In this document: positions 18,613 to 27,338 of the stretch, piece after piece | Layout: each line of letters starts with the position of its first letter | Numbering within the stretch: the first letter of the stretch is position 1 | DNA from: Paucibacter sp. PLA-PC-4 | GTDB lineage: Bacteria > Pseudomonadota > Gammaproteobacteria > Burkholderiales > Burkholderiaceae_C | Assembly: GCF_026241155.1 (NCBI RefSeq) | Contig: NZ_JAPFGP010000012.1 | Location: forward strand, 62,001-126,000 | Direction: 5' to 3' | DNA: 64,000 bases | Notes under the pieces: generated by a model | Database searches by the model: none | What the model was told of the DNA's origin: nothing | Seen by the model: only the letters and a program-made list of their open reading frames with translations | Program-made: the position numbers and the translations under genes

Positions 18613-18881
18613 CAGCCGACGACTTGCGGGATGGTCTGCAGCGTGCGCTGAATGTACTCGACCAGGGTGGTTACCATCCAGGGGCCGGCCACGGCCATCA
18701 CCAGCACGGCGGCGACGACCTTGGGCACAAAGCTCAGGGTCGCCTCATTGATCTGGGTGGCGGCCTGAAACACGCTGACCAACACGCCCACCGCCAGCAC
18801 GGTCAGCAAAATGGGCGCGGCCACCAGCAGCAGCATGTAGAGGCCTTCTTGGCCGAAGGTGAAGACTTGTTGTGCATCCAT
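18612..18881 (-). CDS. fliQ: Flagellar export gate protein FliQ
   Basis: A protein of 89 residues with two long hydrophobic helices (about 15-40 and 53-77), the usual size and topology of FliQ, which forms the export gate with FliP and FliR. LVSVFQAATQINEATLSFVPK is a conserved family stretch. It lies 19 nt after fliP and overlaps fliR by one base. Confidence 0.96.
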   Translation of the reverse strand: MDAQQVFTFGQEGLYMLLLVAAPILLTVLAVGVLVSVFQAATQINEATLSFVPKVVAAVLVMAVAGPWMVTTLVEYIQRTLQTIPQVVG

Positions 18882-18900
18882 CTCGTTGTGCTCCCGACGC

Positions 18901-19695
18901 TCAGGTCACGAATGAGGCCGCGAGCGAACCGAGCAGCAGGTTCCAGCCGTCGGCCAGCACGAACAGCATCAGCTTGAAGGGCAGGGCCACCAGCACCGGG
19001 CTCAGCATCATCATGCCCAGGCTCATCAACACGCTGGAGACGATCATGTCTATGACCAGAAAGGGAATGAAGATTAGAAAGGCGATCTGGAAGGCCGACT
19101 TCAGCTCGCTGGTCACAAAAGCCGGCACCAGTACCTTGAAGGGCACGTCCTCGGGCTTGATGTCGCCCTCCAGCTTGGCCAGGCGCGAGAACAGTGCCAC
19201 ATCGGCCTGGCGCGTCTGCTTGAGCATGAAGCCGCGCATCGGTACCTCGGCGCGCTGCAGGGCCACGTCGAAGCCGATGGTGCCGGCCGAGTAGGGCTGC
19301 CAGGCCTCGGCATAGACCTTGTCCAGCGTGGGACTCATCACAAAAAAGGTCAGGAATAGCGACAGGCCGACGATCACCTGATTGGGCGGCGCCGCCTGCG
19401 TGCCCAGGGCCTGGCGCATCAGCGAGAGCACGATGACAATCCGGGTGAAGCCGGTCATCATCAGCAGCACGGCCGGCAGGAAGCCCAAGGCGGTGAAGAA
19501 AAGCAGTGTCTGGATCGGCACCGAGTAGCTGCTGCCACCTGAACCCTGGCCGATGATCAGGGGCAGGGTGGCGGGCGCGCCACCGGTCTGGGCCAGCGCT
19601 GCGCTGGCTCCGGAGAGCACAAGCATCAGGGTCAGGCCTTGCTTGAGCAGGGAATATTGGCGGGAGTCAGGGCGCACGCTGGTCTCCGCTGCCAT
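18901..19695 (-). CDS. fliP: Flagellar export gate protein FliP
   Basis: A protein of 264 residues: an N-terminal signal segment ending ALAQ, a short periplasmic part, then the conserved membrane core ([58 protein letters not shown]). FliP forms the pentameric entry of the export gate. The proposed ATG overlaps the end of fliO by 29 nt. An internal Met at residue 24 could also serve but would shorten the signal peptide. Confidence 0.96.
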   Translation of the reverse strand: MAAETSVRPDSRQYSLLKQGLTLMLVLSGASAALAQTGGAPATLPLIIGQGSGGSSYSVPIQTLLFFTALGFLPAVLLMMTGFTRIVIVLSLMRQALGTQAAPPNQVIVGLSLFLTFFVMSPTLDKVYAEAWQPYSAGTIGFDVALQRAEVPMRGFMLKQTRQADVALFSRLAKLEGDIKPEDVPFKVLVPAFVTSELKSAFQIAFLIFIPFLVIDMIVSSVLMSLGMMMLSPVLVALPFKLMLFVLADGWNLLLGSLAASFVT

Positions 19696-20023
19696 CTTTT
19701 TTGAGCCGCGCCATCAGCATCTGCGCGAACGGGGCTGCGGTGGCCGGACCTGCTGCGCCCTCGGGTTGCGGCGGCAGCACGTGCAGCGTGCTGATCTGCT
19801 GCGCGGTGACGCCCAGCACCAGCCAGCGGCGATCCTCGCCCTGGCCGACCTCGACCGTCACCAAACGTTGGCTCGGCGACAGCTGCAGCACCGCGACGGT
19901 ACGCATCTGGCCATGGGTGCCAGCCGAGCCGCCCAGCGGCGTGCGCTTGAGCAGCCACAGCAGGGCCGGTATCAGCGCCAGGATGGCGAAGAACCAGAAT
20001 ATAGGCAGGAGGTTGTTGCTCAT
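19667..20023 (-). CDS. fliO: Flagellar protein FliO
   Basis: A protein of 118 residues with one N-terminal membrane helix (about 5-25) and a small cytoplasmic domain ([36 protein letters not shown]) typical of FliO, a chaperone-like factor for FliP oligomer assembly. It lies between fliN and fliP and overlaps fliP by 29 nt. Sequence conservation in this family is low, so position contributes to the call. Confidence 0.9.
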   Translation of the reverse strand: MSNNLLPIFWFFAILALIPALLWLLKRTPLGGSAGTHGQMRTVAVLQLSPSQRLVTVEVGQGEDRRWLVLGVTAQQISTLHVLPPQPEGAAGPATAAPFAQMLMARLKKDGSGDQRAP

Positions 20024-20114
20024 GCCGCTGATTGTGGGGCGGGCTCGGCCCGGTCAATCGCGCGTGGAAGCGGGGCTTTTGGCCCGAGTTCAGGCCTTGG
20101 GCTCAGGTTTGGGG

Positions 20115-20552
20115 TCAGGCCTTGCTCAGACGGCGCATGCGCTCCGAGGGCGTGACGATATCGGTCAGCCGGATGCCGAACTTGTCGTTCACGACCACCA
20201 CCTCGCCCTGGGCGATCAGATAGCCGTTGACCAGCACGTCCATGGGCTCGCCGGCCAGCGCGTCAAGCTCGACGACCGAGCCCTGGGCCAGTTGCAGGAT
20301 GTTCTTGATCGGTATGCGGGTGCGCCCCAGCTCCACGGTCAGCTGGACCGGGATGTCCAGGATCATATTGATGTCGCTGCCCGGCATATTGCTGGGCGTT
20401 GGCGTGAAGTTCGCGAAGCTGGCCGGCGCCACCTGTTCAGCCGCAGCCCGTACTTCGTCGGCCACCTCGGCCGGCTTGGCTTCGGCCAACGCGGCGGCCC
20501 ATTCGGCCGCCATCGCGTCCTGTTCGTCTTGAGAGGGGCTATCAGATGGCAT
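20115..20552 (-). CDS. fliN: Flagellar motor switch protein FliN
   Basis: A protein of 145 residues. The C-terminal SpoA domain (about 62-140) is intact: LDIPVQLTVELGRTRIPIKNILQL, GSVVELDALAGEPMDVLVNG, VVNDKFGIRLTDIV. The N-terminal extension is Ala/Glu-rich. FliN joins FliM in the C-ring and receives CheY-P. The ATG at 20552 has GGGAG six bases upstream and overlaps the end of fliM by 11 nt. Confidence 0.96.
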   Translation of the reverse strand: MPSDSPSQDEQDAMAAEWAAALAEAKPAEVADEVRAAAEQVAPASFANFTPTPSNMPGSDINMILDIPVQLTVELGRTRIPIKNILQLAQGSVVELDALAGEPMDVLVNGYLIAQGEVVVVNDKFGIRLTDIVTPSERMRRLSKA

Positions 20553-21546
20553 CGCGGGCTCCCAGCCAACCCGCATCCGGGGCGGTCAGCATCTTGTCTA
20601 CTTTCAGGGCGTACTTGCCATTCGATGTACCGTAGTGGCAGTCGAATACCGGCACGCCATCGATCTTGGTCTTGATGATAGGGTCCAGGTCCAGCTCGAT
20701 GAAGTCACCGGGCTTGAAGGCCAGCAATTGTTCGACGGTGGCCGGCGCATGGCCCAACTCGGCGACCAGCTCGACCTCGGCGGCCTGGATCTGGTGCTTG
20801 AGCAGATTGACCCAGCGCCGGTCGGGCTCGGATGAGTCGCCCTGCGTGGTGCTGTAGAGCACATCGCGGATCGGCTCCAACGTCGAGTAGGGGATGCAGA
20901 AGTAGACGGTGCCGCTGGTCTCGCCGATCTCCAAGGTGAACGAGGTCGAGACGACGATCTCGCTGGGCGTGGCGATGTTGGCGAACTGCGGCTGCATCTC
21001 CGAGCGCTGATAGTCCAGCTCCAGCGGGTAGATGCCCATCCAGGCTTTTTTGTACTCGGCCGTGATCACCTCGACCAGGCGCAAGATCACCCGCTGCTCA
21101 GTGGCCGAGAAATCGCGGCCCTCGATGCGGGCGTGAAATTTTCCGATGCCGCCGAACAGCGAGTCGATCACCGCGAACACCAGCGTGGGGTCGCAGACGA
21201 TCAGGCCGTTGCCACGCAGCGGCTTGACCGAGACGATGTTGAAGTTCGTCGGGACCACGATTTCGCGCAGGAACGCGCTGTACTTCTGCACCTTGATGCC
21301 GCCGATTGCGACCTCGGGGCTTTTGCGAATGAAGTTGAACAGGCCGATGCGGATATTGCGGGCGAAACGCTCGTTGATGATCTCCATCGTGGGCATGCGC
21401 CCACGCACGATGCGTTCCTGGCTGGCCAGGTTGTAGTCGCGTATGCCGCCGACCTGCTCCTCTTCCGCTTCGAGCTTCTGGCTCTCGCCGGTAATGCCTT
21501 GCAGCAGGGCATCGACTTCGTCTTGCGAAAGGATTTGCTGATTCAT
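20542..21546 (-). CDS. fliM: Flagellar motor switch protein FliM
   Basis: A protein of 334 residues. The N-terminal CheY-P binding peptide is present (ILSQDEVDALLQGI), followed by the CheC-like middle domain and the C-terminal SpoA domain (PGDFIELDLDPIIKTKIDGVPVF). It forms the bulk of the C-ring and transmits CheY-P binding to rotation direction. The start codon lies 12 nt after the fliL stop within a GATTCA/TGAATC inverted repeat, and no Shine-Dalgarno is seen, so translation probably depends on coupling with fliL. Confidence 0.97.
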   Translation of the reverse strand: MNQQILSQDEVDALLQGITGESQKLEAEEEQVGGIRDYNLASQERIVRGRMPTMEIINERFARNIRIGLFNFIRKSPEVAIGGIKVQKYSAFLREIVVPTNFNIVSVKPLRGNGLIVCDPTLVFAVIDSLFGGIGKFHARIEGRDFSATEQRVILRLVEVITAEYKKAWMGIYPLELDYQRSEMQPQFANIATPSEIVVSTSFTLEIGETSGTVYFCIPYSTLEPIRDVLYSTTQGDSSEPDRRWVNLLKHQIQAAEVELVAELGHAPATVEQLLAFKPGDFIELDLDPIIKTKIDGVPVFDCHYGTSNGKYALKVDKMLTAPDAGWLGARDAI

Positions 21547-21557
21547 GATGGTGAATC
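21540..21557 (-). promoter_or_regulatory. Inverted repeat over fliM start codon
   Basis: GATTCA-N6-TGAATC spans the fliM start codon, with the fliL stop one base upstream of it in the mRNA. The weak hairpin would hide the start codon until ribosomes finishing fliL open it. There is no ribosome site for fliM, consistent with coupling. Confidence 0.35.
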
Positions 21558-21558
21558 G

Positions 21559-22125
21559 CTATTGAACGATGAAGCTGGAGAACAGCACATTGCTGATGGG
21601 GCTGACGACATTGCGCTTCTTCTTGCGCTTTTTCTTCGTTGTGTCCTCATCGTCCTCGTCATCGATCTCGATGCCCATCGGGCGCAGCGATTCGCGCATG
21701 ATGTCGCGCGCTAGCTGCTCTTTGCCCTCCAGGGTCAGCAACTCGACCGAGGTCTTGTGAGAGAGCACCATCAGCACATTGCTGCGGATGGCCGGCATAT
21801 AGAGCTTGAGCTGCTCGGCAAACTTGGCGTCGGCTACTTCCAACGTAATGCCGATCTGGGCAAAGCGGTCCACATCCTTGTCAGCCAGATTGACGGTGAA
21901 GGGCTCCAGCGGCACAAATACTGGCGGCGTGCCAGGTTTGACCTCTGCTTGATGGGCCGCTGGGGCGGCAGCCTCGCCGTCTTCGTCCTCGGCCGGCTTC
22001 TTCTTCAGCAGCAGCAGCGCGGCAACACCCACCAAAGCCAGCACCAGCACCGCCACCACGATGATGACGAGCTTTTTCTTGCCCCCGCCTGCGGGGGCCG
22101 CATCGCCGGCGGCGGCTGTAGCCAT
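21559..22125 (-). CDS. fliL: Flagellar basal body-associated protein FliL
   Basis: A protein of 188 residues with an N-terminal cytoplasmic tail, one membrane helix (about 18-39), an acidic linker and a periplasmic stomatin-like domain (FVPLEPFTVNLADKDVDRFAQIGITLEV, MRESLRPMGIEI). FliL rings surround the stator units and raise torque. A Lys-rich KKKRKKKRN segment near the C-terminus is unusual for the family. AAGGAG precedes the ATG. It heads the fliLMNOPQR operon, with a 114-nt gap after fliK. Confidence 0.95.
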   Translation of the reverse strand: MATAAAGDAAPAGGGKKKLVIIVVAVLVLALVGVAALLLLKKKPAEDEDGEAAAPAAHQAEVKPGTPPVFVPLEPFTVNLADKDVDRFAQIGITLEVADAKFAEQLKLYMPAIRSNVLMVLSHKTSVELLTLEGKEQLARDIMRESLRPMGIEIDDEDDEDTTKKKRKKKRNVVSPISNVLFSSFIVQ

Positions 22126-22172
22126 ATCAACTCCTTGTCAACGCGGCCCGTGCAGGCCGCCGATAACTTGCA

Positions 22173-22180
22173 TTATTCGG
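22173..22180 (-). promoter_or_regulatory. TTATTCGG motif upstream of fliL
   Basis: TTATTCGG lies 48 nt upstream of fliL. The same eight bases occur between fliF and fliE and upstream of one flagellin gene, and a one-base variant lies upstream of flhB. These are mostly places where class II (FlhDC-dependent) promoters are expected, so it may be part of an FlhDC-responsive element. Confidence 0.35.
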
Positions 22181-22239
22181 CCATATGGGCCGGGCCAAGC
22201 TCCGAAAAGCTGGGTTTTGCCGATTATGTTCACGCTCGC

Positions 22240-23580
22240 TCAGGCATAGAGGTCCAGAACGCCGCGGCTCGCCGTCGTGCGGACCGGCGTGCTGACGGGC
22301 ACGGCGCTGTCCTCGGCGCGCTCTTGCGCGCGCGCACCGCCGCGCGGGTGGCCATCGGCCGGCTGTGCCTGCTCTTCAGGATTGCGAGCCTGCTGGAAGA
22401 CGCCACCGCCGCTCAAGGTCAGCCCGCTCTCGCGCAACGCGGCCGCCAGCTCGGGTAGGCTGTTCTCCAATACCGCACGGGTGTCTGCCTGGTCGCTGTG
22501 GAAGGAAATCTGCGCCTGCTGACCCTCGACGACGATCTGCACCGAGACCGGCCCCATCTCGGCCGGGTTCAGATGCAGCTGGGCTTGTTGCACGCCGTCG
22601 GCCGCCAGCAGGCTAAGCCGCGCTGCCATCTCCGGTCCGAAGGCCGTGCTGTGCAGCGGCTGGGTCAGCTCCAGCCGTGCAGCGGGTGCGCTCGCTGCTG
22701 CGGGGCCGGTGACATCGATGCCGCCCTTGGCCAGTTGGGCCTGCGCAGCGTTCATGACAGCCTCAAACGATGGCGCCGCGTTGCCCGCGCTCGCCAGAGC
22801 GGCCGGTTTGGCCGCGCTGGCCTGCATGCCCTCGAGTGCGATAGCGGCTGCCGCTGCGGTGTCTTGTGCAGTGGCGCTGGCTGCGCTGGCTGTTCCGCCG
22901 GTTGCAGCGCCGCCTGCTGCATGACCGCCGATGTCGGCGAGCTGTGCCTTGCCGCTCTTGGCCGTGGCGCCGCGGGCATCTGTCTTGCCTTCCTCGGCCA
23001 CGCTGATCTTGTTGGCTTTCGTGTCCAGGGGCTGCGCTGTCAGCGTGAGGGCCATGGCCGGCTCAGCCAGCTGTGCGGTCTTCGGTTCGGTCTCGGTCTC
23101 GGTTGCAGCCTCGGCGGGGGCCAAGGTCGGGAGTGGGTTCTCGACCGAGTCCTTGCCATCAGCGGCGGCTTTGCCATCCTTGACTTTGGCCGTCTCGGGT
23201 TTGGCCACGCGCTCAGCGTTGCGGCCGGCTGCGGCCTCGCTGCGCGCCTGGGCGCCGCGGGCCAGGTTTTGGCGGGCCAGTGTCTCGCGCTCCTGGCTGT
23301 TGGCGCGGTCGATCTTGGCCTGCGACTGGGCCTGTGTCGGGCCGGCGTCCGCCTTGGGCGGCGTCACAGGCCGGCTGGGCGCCTGCGGGGCGGGGGGCTG
23401 TGGTTCGACCGGCGGTGTCATCGCTGCGGGCTTGGCGCTGCTGCCGCGCAGCAGCTCCGAGAAGCTGGCCGCGACATCGTTGGCCGAGGCCGAGAGCAGG
23501 GGGCTGTTGCCGGACACGGCGGGCGGCTTACCGCTGCCGCCCAAGCCCAGGAACGGTGTGTTGGTGGAAAGGCTGTTCAT
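22240..23580 (-). CDS. fliK: Flagellar hook-length control protein FliK
   Basis: A protein of 446 residues. The N-terminal two thirds are low-complexity, rich in Ala, Pro, Gln and Glu, as expected for the extended ruler. The C-terminal Flg_hook domain (about 315-400) is well conserved: QAQLHLNPAEMGPVSVQIVV, ISFHSDQADTRAVLENSLPELAAALRESGL. It switches export from hook to filament substrates. GGGAG precedes the ATG. It lies 17 nt after fliJ and may share the internal promoter seen upstream of fliJ. Confidence 0.94.
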   Translation of the reverse strand: MNSLSTNTPFLGLGGSGKPPAVSGNSPLLSASANDVAASFSELLRGSSAKPAAMTPPVEPQPPAPQAPSRPVTPPKADAGPTQAQSQAKIDRANSQERETLARQNLARGAQARSEAAAGRNAERVAKPETAKVKDGKAAADGKDSVENPLPTLAPAEAATETETEPKTAQLAEPAMALTLTAQPLDTKANKISVAEEGKTDARGATAKSGKAQLADIGGHAAGGAATGGTASAASATAQDTAAAAAIALEGMQASAAKPAALASAGNAAPSFEAVMNAAQAQLAKGGIDVTGPAAASAPAARLELTQPLHSTAFGPEMAARLSLLAADGVQQAQLHLNPAEMGPVSVQIVVEGQQAQISFHSDQADTRAVLENSLPELAAALRESGLTLSGGGVFQQARNPEEQAQPADGHPRGGARAQERAEDSAVPVSTPVRTTASRGVLDLYA

Positions 23581-23597
23581 CGCGGGCTCCCGGTCGC

Positions 23598-24059
23598 TCA
23601 GGCGCTCAGGCGCATCATCGGATTGAAGGCGGCCAGCGCCGCGCGGGCGGCCTGTTCGTCGGTGGCTTTCTGGTCCTGGCGATTCAGCATGCGGGCGCGT
23701 TCAGCGCTGCGCCGCTCCAGCAGCTTGCGCACCGAGGCTACCCGCATTTCAAGCTCGCGCAGGGTCTCGCGGGCGCGCTCGACGCGCTGCTCGGCGTAGC
23801 GGCTGACCGAGCCTTGCTGGTCGATCGCCTGGTCCAGACGCAGGCCGAAATTCTGGTAGCAGCCGACGATATCGATGGTGGTCTTGCGCGCGAAGGTCTG
23901 GGTCCAGCGCTGCTGGTATTCGCTGCGGTACTGGCCCAGCTGGTCGGCCTGGCTGCGCGCGGCCTCGGCCTGGCGCATCAGCGCCTGTAGCTGCGACAAG
24001 GCGTCGTCGCGCTCGGCTTCGGCGCGCTCCAGCAGGATGGTGAGGGCTTGGGTGCTCAT
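23598..24059 (-). CDS. fliJ: Flagellar export protein FliJ
   Basis: A protein of 153 residues made almost entirely of two long coiled-coil helices rich in Ala/Arg/Gln/Glu, the normal form of FliJ, which acts as a central stalk in the FliI ATPase and escorts chaperones. GGAGAG lies before the ATG. It is directly downstream of fliI, but with a good sigma-28-like promoter in between. Confidence 0.93.
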   Translation of the reverse strand: MSTQALTILLERAEAERDDALSQLQALMRQAEAARSQADQLGQYRSEYQQRWTQTFARKTTIDIVGCYQNFGLRLDQAIDQQGSVSRYAEQRVERARETLRELEMRVASVRKLLERRSAERARMLNRQDQKATDEQAARAALAAFNPMMRLSA

Positions 24060-24080
24060 GAATAGCTCTCCGTATATCGC

Positions 24081-24107
24081 TTATCGGCCGGTTTCAGGCT
24101 TGGTTAA
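24081..24107 (-). promoter_or_regulatory. Sigma-28 promoter candidate for fliJ-fliK
   Basis: The minus strand reads TTAA-N15-GCCGATAA, with a perfect -10. The -35 lies inside the last codons of fliI. The predicted start, around 24074, is about 15 nt before the fliJ start codon. It could give fliJ and fliK late expression separate from fliFGHI. Confidence 0.6.
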
Positions 24108-25530
24108 CCACAGCTTCGAGCTGGCCCACGCTGGCTTGCAGCTGTGCGGGGCTGTGCATGTCTTGCTGCAGCAGGCGGTTCATATCGGTGTGCAGGCGCA
24201 CCGCCAGATCGAGCTCATGGTCGTGGCCGGGGGCATAGGCACCCAGCTGTATCAGATCGCGCGCTTTGTTGTACTTGGCCAGCAGCTGGCGGAAGCGCCG
24301 TGCCGCCTCCAGATGGGGCTTCTCCGCGACATTGCTCATCACCCGCGAGATCGAACGCTCGATGTCGATGGCCGGGTAGTGGCCGGCCTCGGCCAGCTCG
24401 CGGCTCAACACGATGTGCCCGTCCAGGATGCCGCGTGCCGCATCGGCAATCGGATCCTGCTGGTCGTCGCCCTCGGACAGCACGGTGTAGAAGGCGGTGA
24501 TCGAACCCTCACCGGGCTGGCCGTTGCCGCTGCGCTCGACCAGCTGCGGCAGCTTGGCAAAGCAGGACGGCGGATAGCCCTTGGTCGCCGGCGGCTCGCC
24601 AATGGCCAGCGCGATCTCGCGTTGAGCCATTGCATAGCGGGTCAGTGAGTCCATCAGCAGCAGCACATGCTGGCCTTTGTCGCGGAAATGCTCGGCAATC
24701 GCCGTGGCATAGGTCGCGCCCTGCATGCGCACCAGTGGGGGCGCATCGGCCGGCGCTGCGACCACGACCGAGCGCTTGATGCCGTCCTCGCCGAGGATGT
24801 CCTCGATGAATTCCTTGACCTCGCGGCCGCGCTCGCCAATCAGGCCGACCACGATCACATCGGCTTGGGTGTAGCGAGCCATCATGCCCAGCAAGACTGA
24901 CTTGCCCACGCCGGTGCCGGCGAACAGACCCAAGCGCTGGCCGCGGCCCACAGTCAGCATCGCGTTGATTGAGCGCACACCGGTGTCCAGCGGGGTGCGC
25001 ACCGGGTCGCGGTCCATGGCATTGATTGGGCGGCGAATCATCGGCCGGTCCTGCACCCGCTCCAGCGGTCCCTTGCGGTCCAGCGGATGGCCGTGCGAGT
25101 CGACCACGCGGCCGAGCAAGCCTTCGCCCATCGGCAGGTGCAGGCCGCGGTCTTCGTCGCGGCGCCAGGGATGTTGTGGCTTGCCCAGCTTGGGCGCGCT
25201 GGGCGGCGACAGGCGTGGCAACACCATCGCGCCGCTGGACAGGCCCTGCACTTCGTCGGTGGGCATCAGATAGGCGCGGTCGCCGGAGAAACCCACCACC
25301 TCGGCCTTGACTGGCGGGCTGCCGCGGCGCGAGTTGGCAGAGCGCGGTAGGTGGATCTCGCAGACCGAGCCGACCGGCACTCGCACGCCGGTTGCTTCCA
25401 GCACCATGCCGGCCACCCGTACCAGCTTGCCCTGTGGCTCCAGCGCCACCGGGGTGGCGGCAAAAGACTGCAGATCCTGCAGATAGCGGGTCCAGCGATC
25501 GCGACGACTTTCCTGCAAGTCCTGGCTCAT
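24094..25530 (-). CDS. fliI: Flagellum-specific ATPase FliI
   Basis: A protein of 478 residues homologous to F1-ATPase beta subunits. Walker A AGTGVGKS is at about 204-211 and Walker B-type [18 protein letters not shown] follows. It energises substrate unfolding and release at the export gate as a hexamer with FliH and FliJ. The start at 25530 overlaps the fliH stop as ATGA; a further upstream in-frame start would overlap fliH more deeply and is not supported. Confidence 0.97.
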   Translation of the reverse strand: MSQDLQESRRDRWTRYLQDLQSFAATPVALEPQGKLVRVAGMVLEATGVRVPVGSVCEIHLPRSANSRRGSPPVKAEVVGFSGDRAYLMPTDEVQGLSSGAMVLPRLSPPSAPKLGKPQHPWRRDEDRGLHLPMGEGLLGRVVDSHGHPLDRKGPLERVQDRPMIRRPINAMDRDPVRTPLDTGVRSINAMLTVGRGQRLGLFAGTGVGKSVLLGMMARYTQADVIVVGLIGERGREVKEFIEDILGEDGIKRSVVVAAPADAPPLVRMQGATYATAIAEHFRDKGQHVLLLMDSLTRYAMAQREIALAIGEPPATKGYPPSCFAKLPQLVERSGNGQPGEGSITAFYTVLSEGDDQQDPIADAARGILDGHIVLSRELAEAGHYPAIDIERSISRVMSNVAEKPHLEAARRFRQLLAKYNKARDLIQLGAYAPGHDHELDLAVRLHTDMNRLLQQDMHSPAQLQASVGQLEAVVNQA

Positions 25531-26315
25531 TCCTTGGCCTCCGGTTCGGCGTCCATCTGGCGACGGTCCTCCCACAGCGTGCTTTGACCCATCGCGCCGG
25601 TCACCTGCAGCCAGCGCGCGGCCAGGGTCGCATCGACGCTGCCAATGTCGGACTCGATCTTGCAGCCGCCGCGCGGTACCTCGGGGTCGGGAAGCACCTG
25701 GGCCTCGCGGGCCTTCATCTCTTCGCCCGCGCCGTCCAGCACCAGCGGCAAATCGTCCGGATTGACGCGCACACGCACATGGCGGGCCGACATCTGCAAG
25801 GCCTCGACCGCGTCATGGGCGACCTGGGCGATGTGTTCGGGGCGCTGCTGGATCTCGCTACGCAAGACCTGACGCGCCAGCTCGACGGCCATCGCCGCCA
25901 GCGCCTCAGCCATCTGGTCTTCGAGCGCGCGGAATTCGCCGTCGAAGCTCTTTACCAGGGTGCCCAGTTGGGCGCTCATCTGCTGGGCAAAGCTCTTCTT
26001 GAAGGCATCCAGCGCGGCCATGCCGTCGCGGTAGCCGTCTTGGTAGCCGGACTGCCGAGCGGCATGAATCAGGTCTTCTATCTGCGGTTCGGGTGCCGGC
26101 GGCGGGGTGTGCGCGGCGGCCGGGGCGGGCGGTGGCGCCGGCGCATAGATAGGGGGGCGCCGGGCTTCCGGGCCGCCTTGCAGTGCGTCGGGGTTCCAGG
26201 CGGCGAAGCCGGACAGCTCCTCGCGCGGGATGAAGCGGCTGTAGCTGCTGCGGCGCTCCTCGCCGTCTCGGCGTTCGGGCGGCGGCACCTGGCGGGGCGG
26301 TTGTCTGATGGCCAT
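25527..26315 (-). CDS. fliH: Flagellar assembly protein FliH
   Basis: A protein of 262 residues. The N-terminal part is Pro/Arg-rich and variable; the central helical stalk ([23 protein letters not shown]) and the C-terminal E2-subunit-like domain ([41 protein letters not shown]) match FliH, the regulator of FliI that links it to the C-ring. It is 12 nt after fliG and overlaps fliI as ATGA. Confidence 0.94.
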   Translation of the reverse strand: MAIRQPPRQVPPPERRDGEERRSSYSRFIPREELSGFAAWNPDALQGGPEARRPPIYAPAPPPAPAAAHTPPPAPEPQIEDLIHAARQSGYQDGYRDGMAALDAFKKSFAQQMSAQLGTLVKSFDGEFRALEDQMAEALAAMAVELARQVLRSEIQQRPEHIAQVAHDAVEALQMSARHVRVRVNPDDLPLVLDGAGEEMKAREAQVLPDPEVPRGGCKIESDIGSVDATLAARWLQVTGAMGQSTLWEDRRQMDAEPEAKE

Positions 26316-26327
26316 CGCGGTTCAGCC

Positions 26328-27323
26328 TCAGAGAAACTGGTCGTCGCCGCCGCCGGCCAGCATGATCTGACCCTCGTCGACCAGGCGGCGCACGATCTTG
26401 AGCATTTCCTTTTGCTCGCTCTCGACCTCGGACAGCCGCACCGGGCCGCGGGAGTCGAGGTCCTCGCGCAGGGTCTCGGCCGCGCGGGAGGACATATTGC
26501 GGAAGATCTTCTCGCGCAACTCGGGAGCGGCGCCCTTGAGCGCCACCACCAGGGACTCGCTCTGCACTTCCTTGAGCACGGCCTGGATGCCCTTGTCGTC
26601 GATCTTGTCCAGATCTTCGAAGGTGAACATGTTGTCCATGATCTTCTGGGCCAGATCGGCATCGGCTTCGCGGATGTAGTCCAACACAGAGGCCTCGACC
26701 GAGGAACCCAGCATATTGATGATCTCGGCCGCGGTCTTGACCCCGCCCAGCGAGCTCTTCTTCATGCGCTCGCCGCCGGCCAGGACCTGGCTCATCACCT
26801 CGTTGAGGTCCTTCAAGGCCATCGGCTGGATACCGTCCAGGGTCGCAATGCGCACCAGCACCTCGTTGCGCTGGCGCTCGGTGAAGACGCGCAGCACCGA
26901 GCTGGTCTGGTCGTAGTCCAAATGGGCCAGGATGGCGGCAATGATCTGCGGATGCTCGTTGCGCAGCAGCTCGGCCACCGAGGCTGCGTCCATCCACTTC
27001 AGGCTTTCGATGCTTGAGACATCGCCGCCTTGCAGGATGCGGTCCAGCAGCAGATTGGCCTTGTCGTCGCCCAGTGCCTTGCGCAGAACATTGCGCACAT
27101 ACTCATCGGTGTCGTTGACCAAGGTGCTCTGGGTCTCGGCGACGGCGTCGAAACGTTCCAGCACCTCCTCGACCTTGCTGCGCGGGATCACCTTAAGTTT
27201 GGCGATGGTCTCGCCGAGCTTTTGCACTTCCTTGGGTTGCAGATGCTTGAAGACCTCGGAGGCTTCTTCCTCGCCGAGGGACATCAGCAAAATGGCTGCG
27301 TCTTCTACGCCTTGATCGTCCAT
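26328..27323 (-). CDS. fliG: Flagellar motor switch protein FliG
   Basis: A protein of 331 residues, the usual length. The N-terminal domain binds FliF, the middle domain keeps an EHPQ-type motif (RNEHPQIIAAILAHL), and the C-terminal domain carries the charged torque helix (REDLDSRGPVRLSEVESEQKEML) that meets MotA. It lies 15 nt after fliF. There is no strong ribosome site, so coupling to fliF is likely. Confidence 0.97.
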   Translation of the reverse strand: MDDQGVEDAAILLMSLGEEEASEVFKHLQPKEVQKLGETIAKLKVIPRSKVEEVLERFDAVAETQSTLVNDTDEYVRNVLRKALGDDKANLLLDRILQGGDVSSIESLKWMDAASVAELLRNEHPQIIAAILAHLDYDQTSSVLRVFTERQRNEVLVRIATLDGIQPMALKDLNEVMSQVLAGGERMKKSSLGGVKTAAEIINMLGSSVEASVLDYIREADADLAQKIMDNMFTFEDLDKIDDKGIQAVLKEVQSESLVVALKGAAPELREKIFRNMSSRAAETLREDLDSRGPVRLSEVESEQKEMLKIVRRLVDEGQIMLAGGGDDQFL

Positions 27324-27338
27324 GAGGGTTCTCGTTCG

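Noticed and set aside
22158-22166. GCCGATAA on the plus strand upstream of fliL
   Set aside because: The -10 matches sigma-28, but the nearest TCAA is 17 bases upstream and no gene reads in that direction.
22498-23799. Plus-strand open frame opposite fliK
   Set aside because: Gly/Arg/Cys-rich with no motif; fliK has a ribosome site and a Flg_hook domain.
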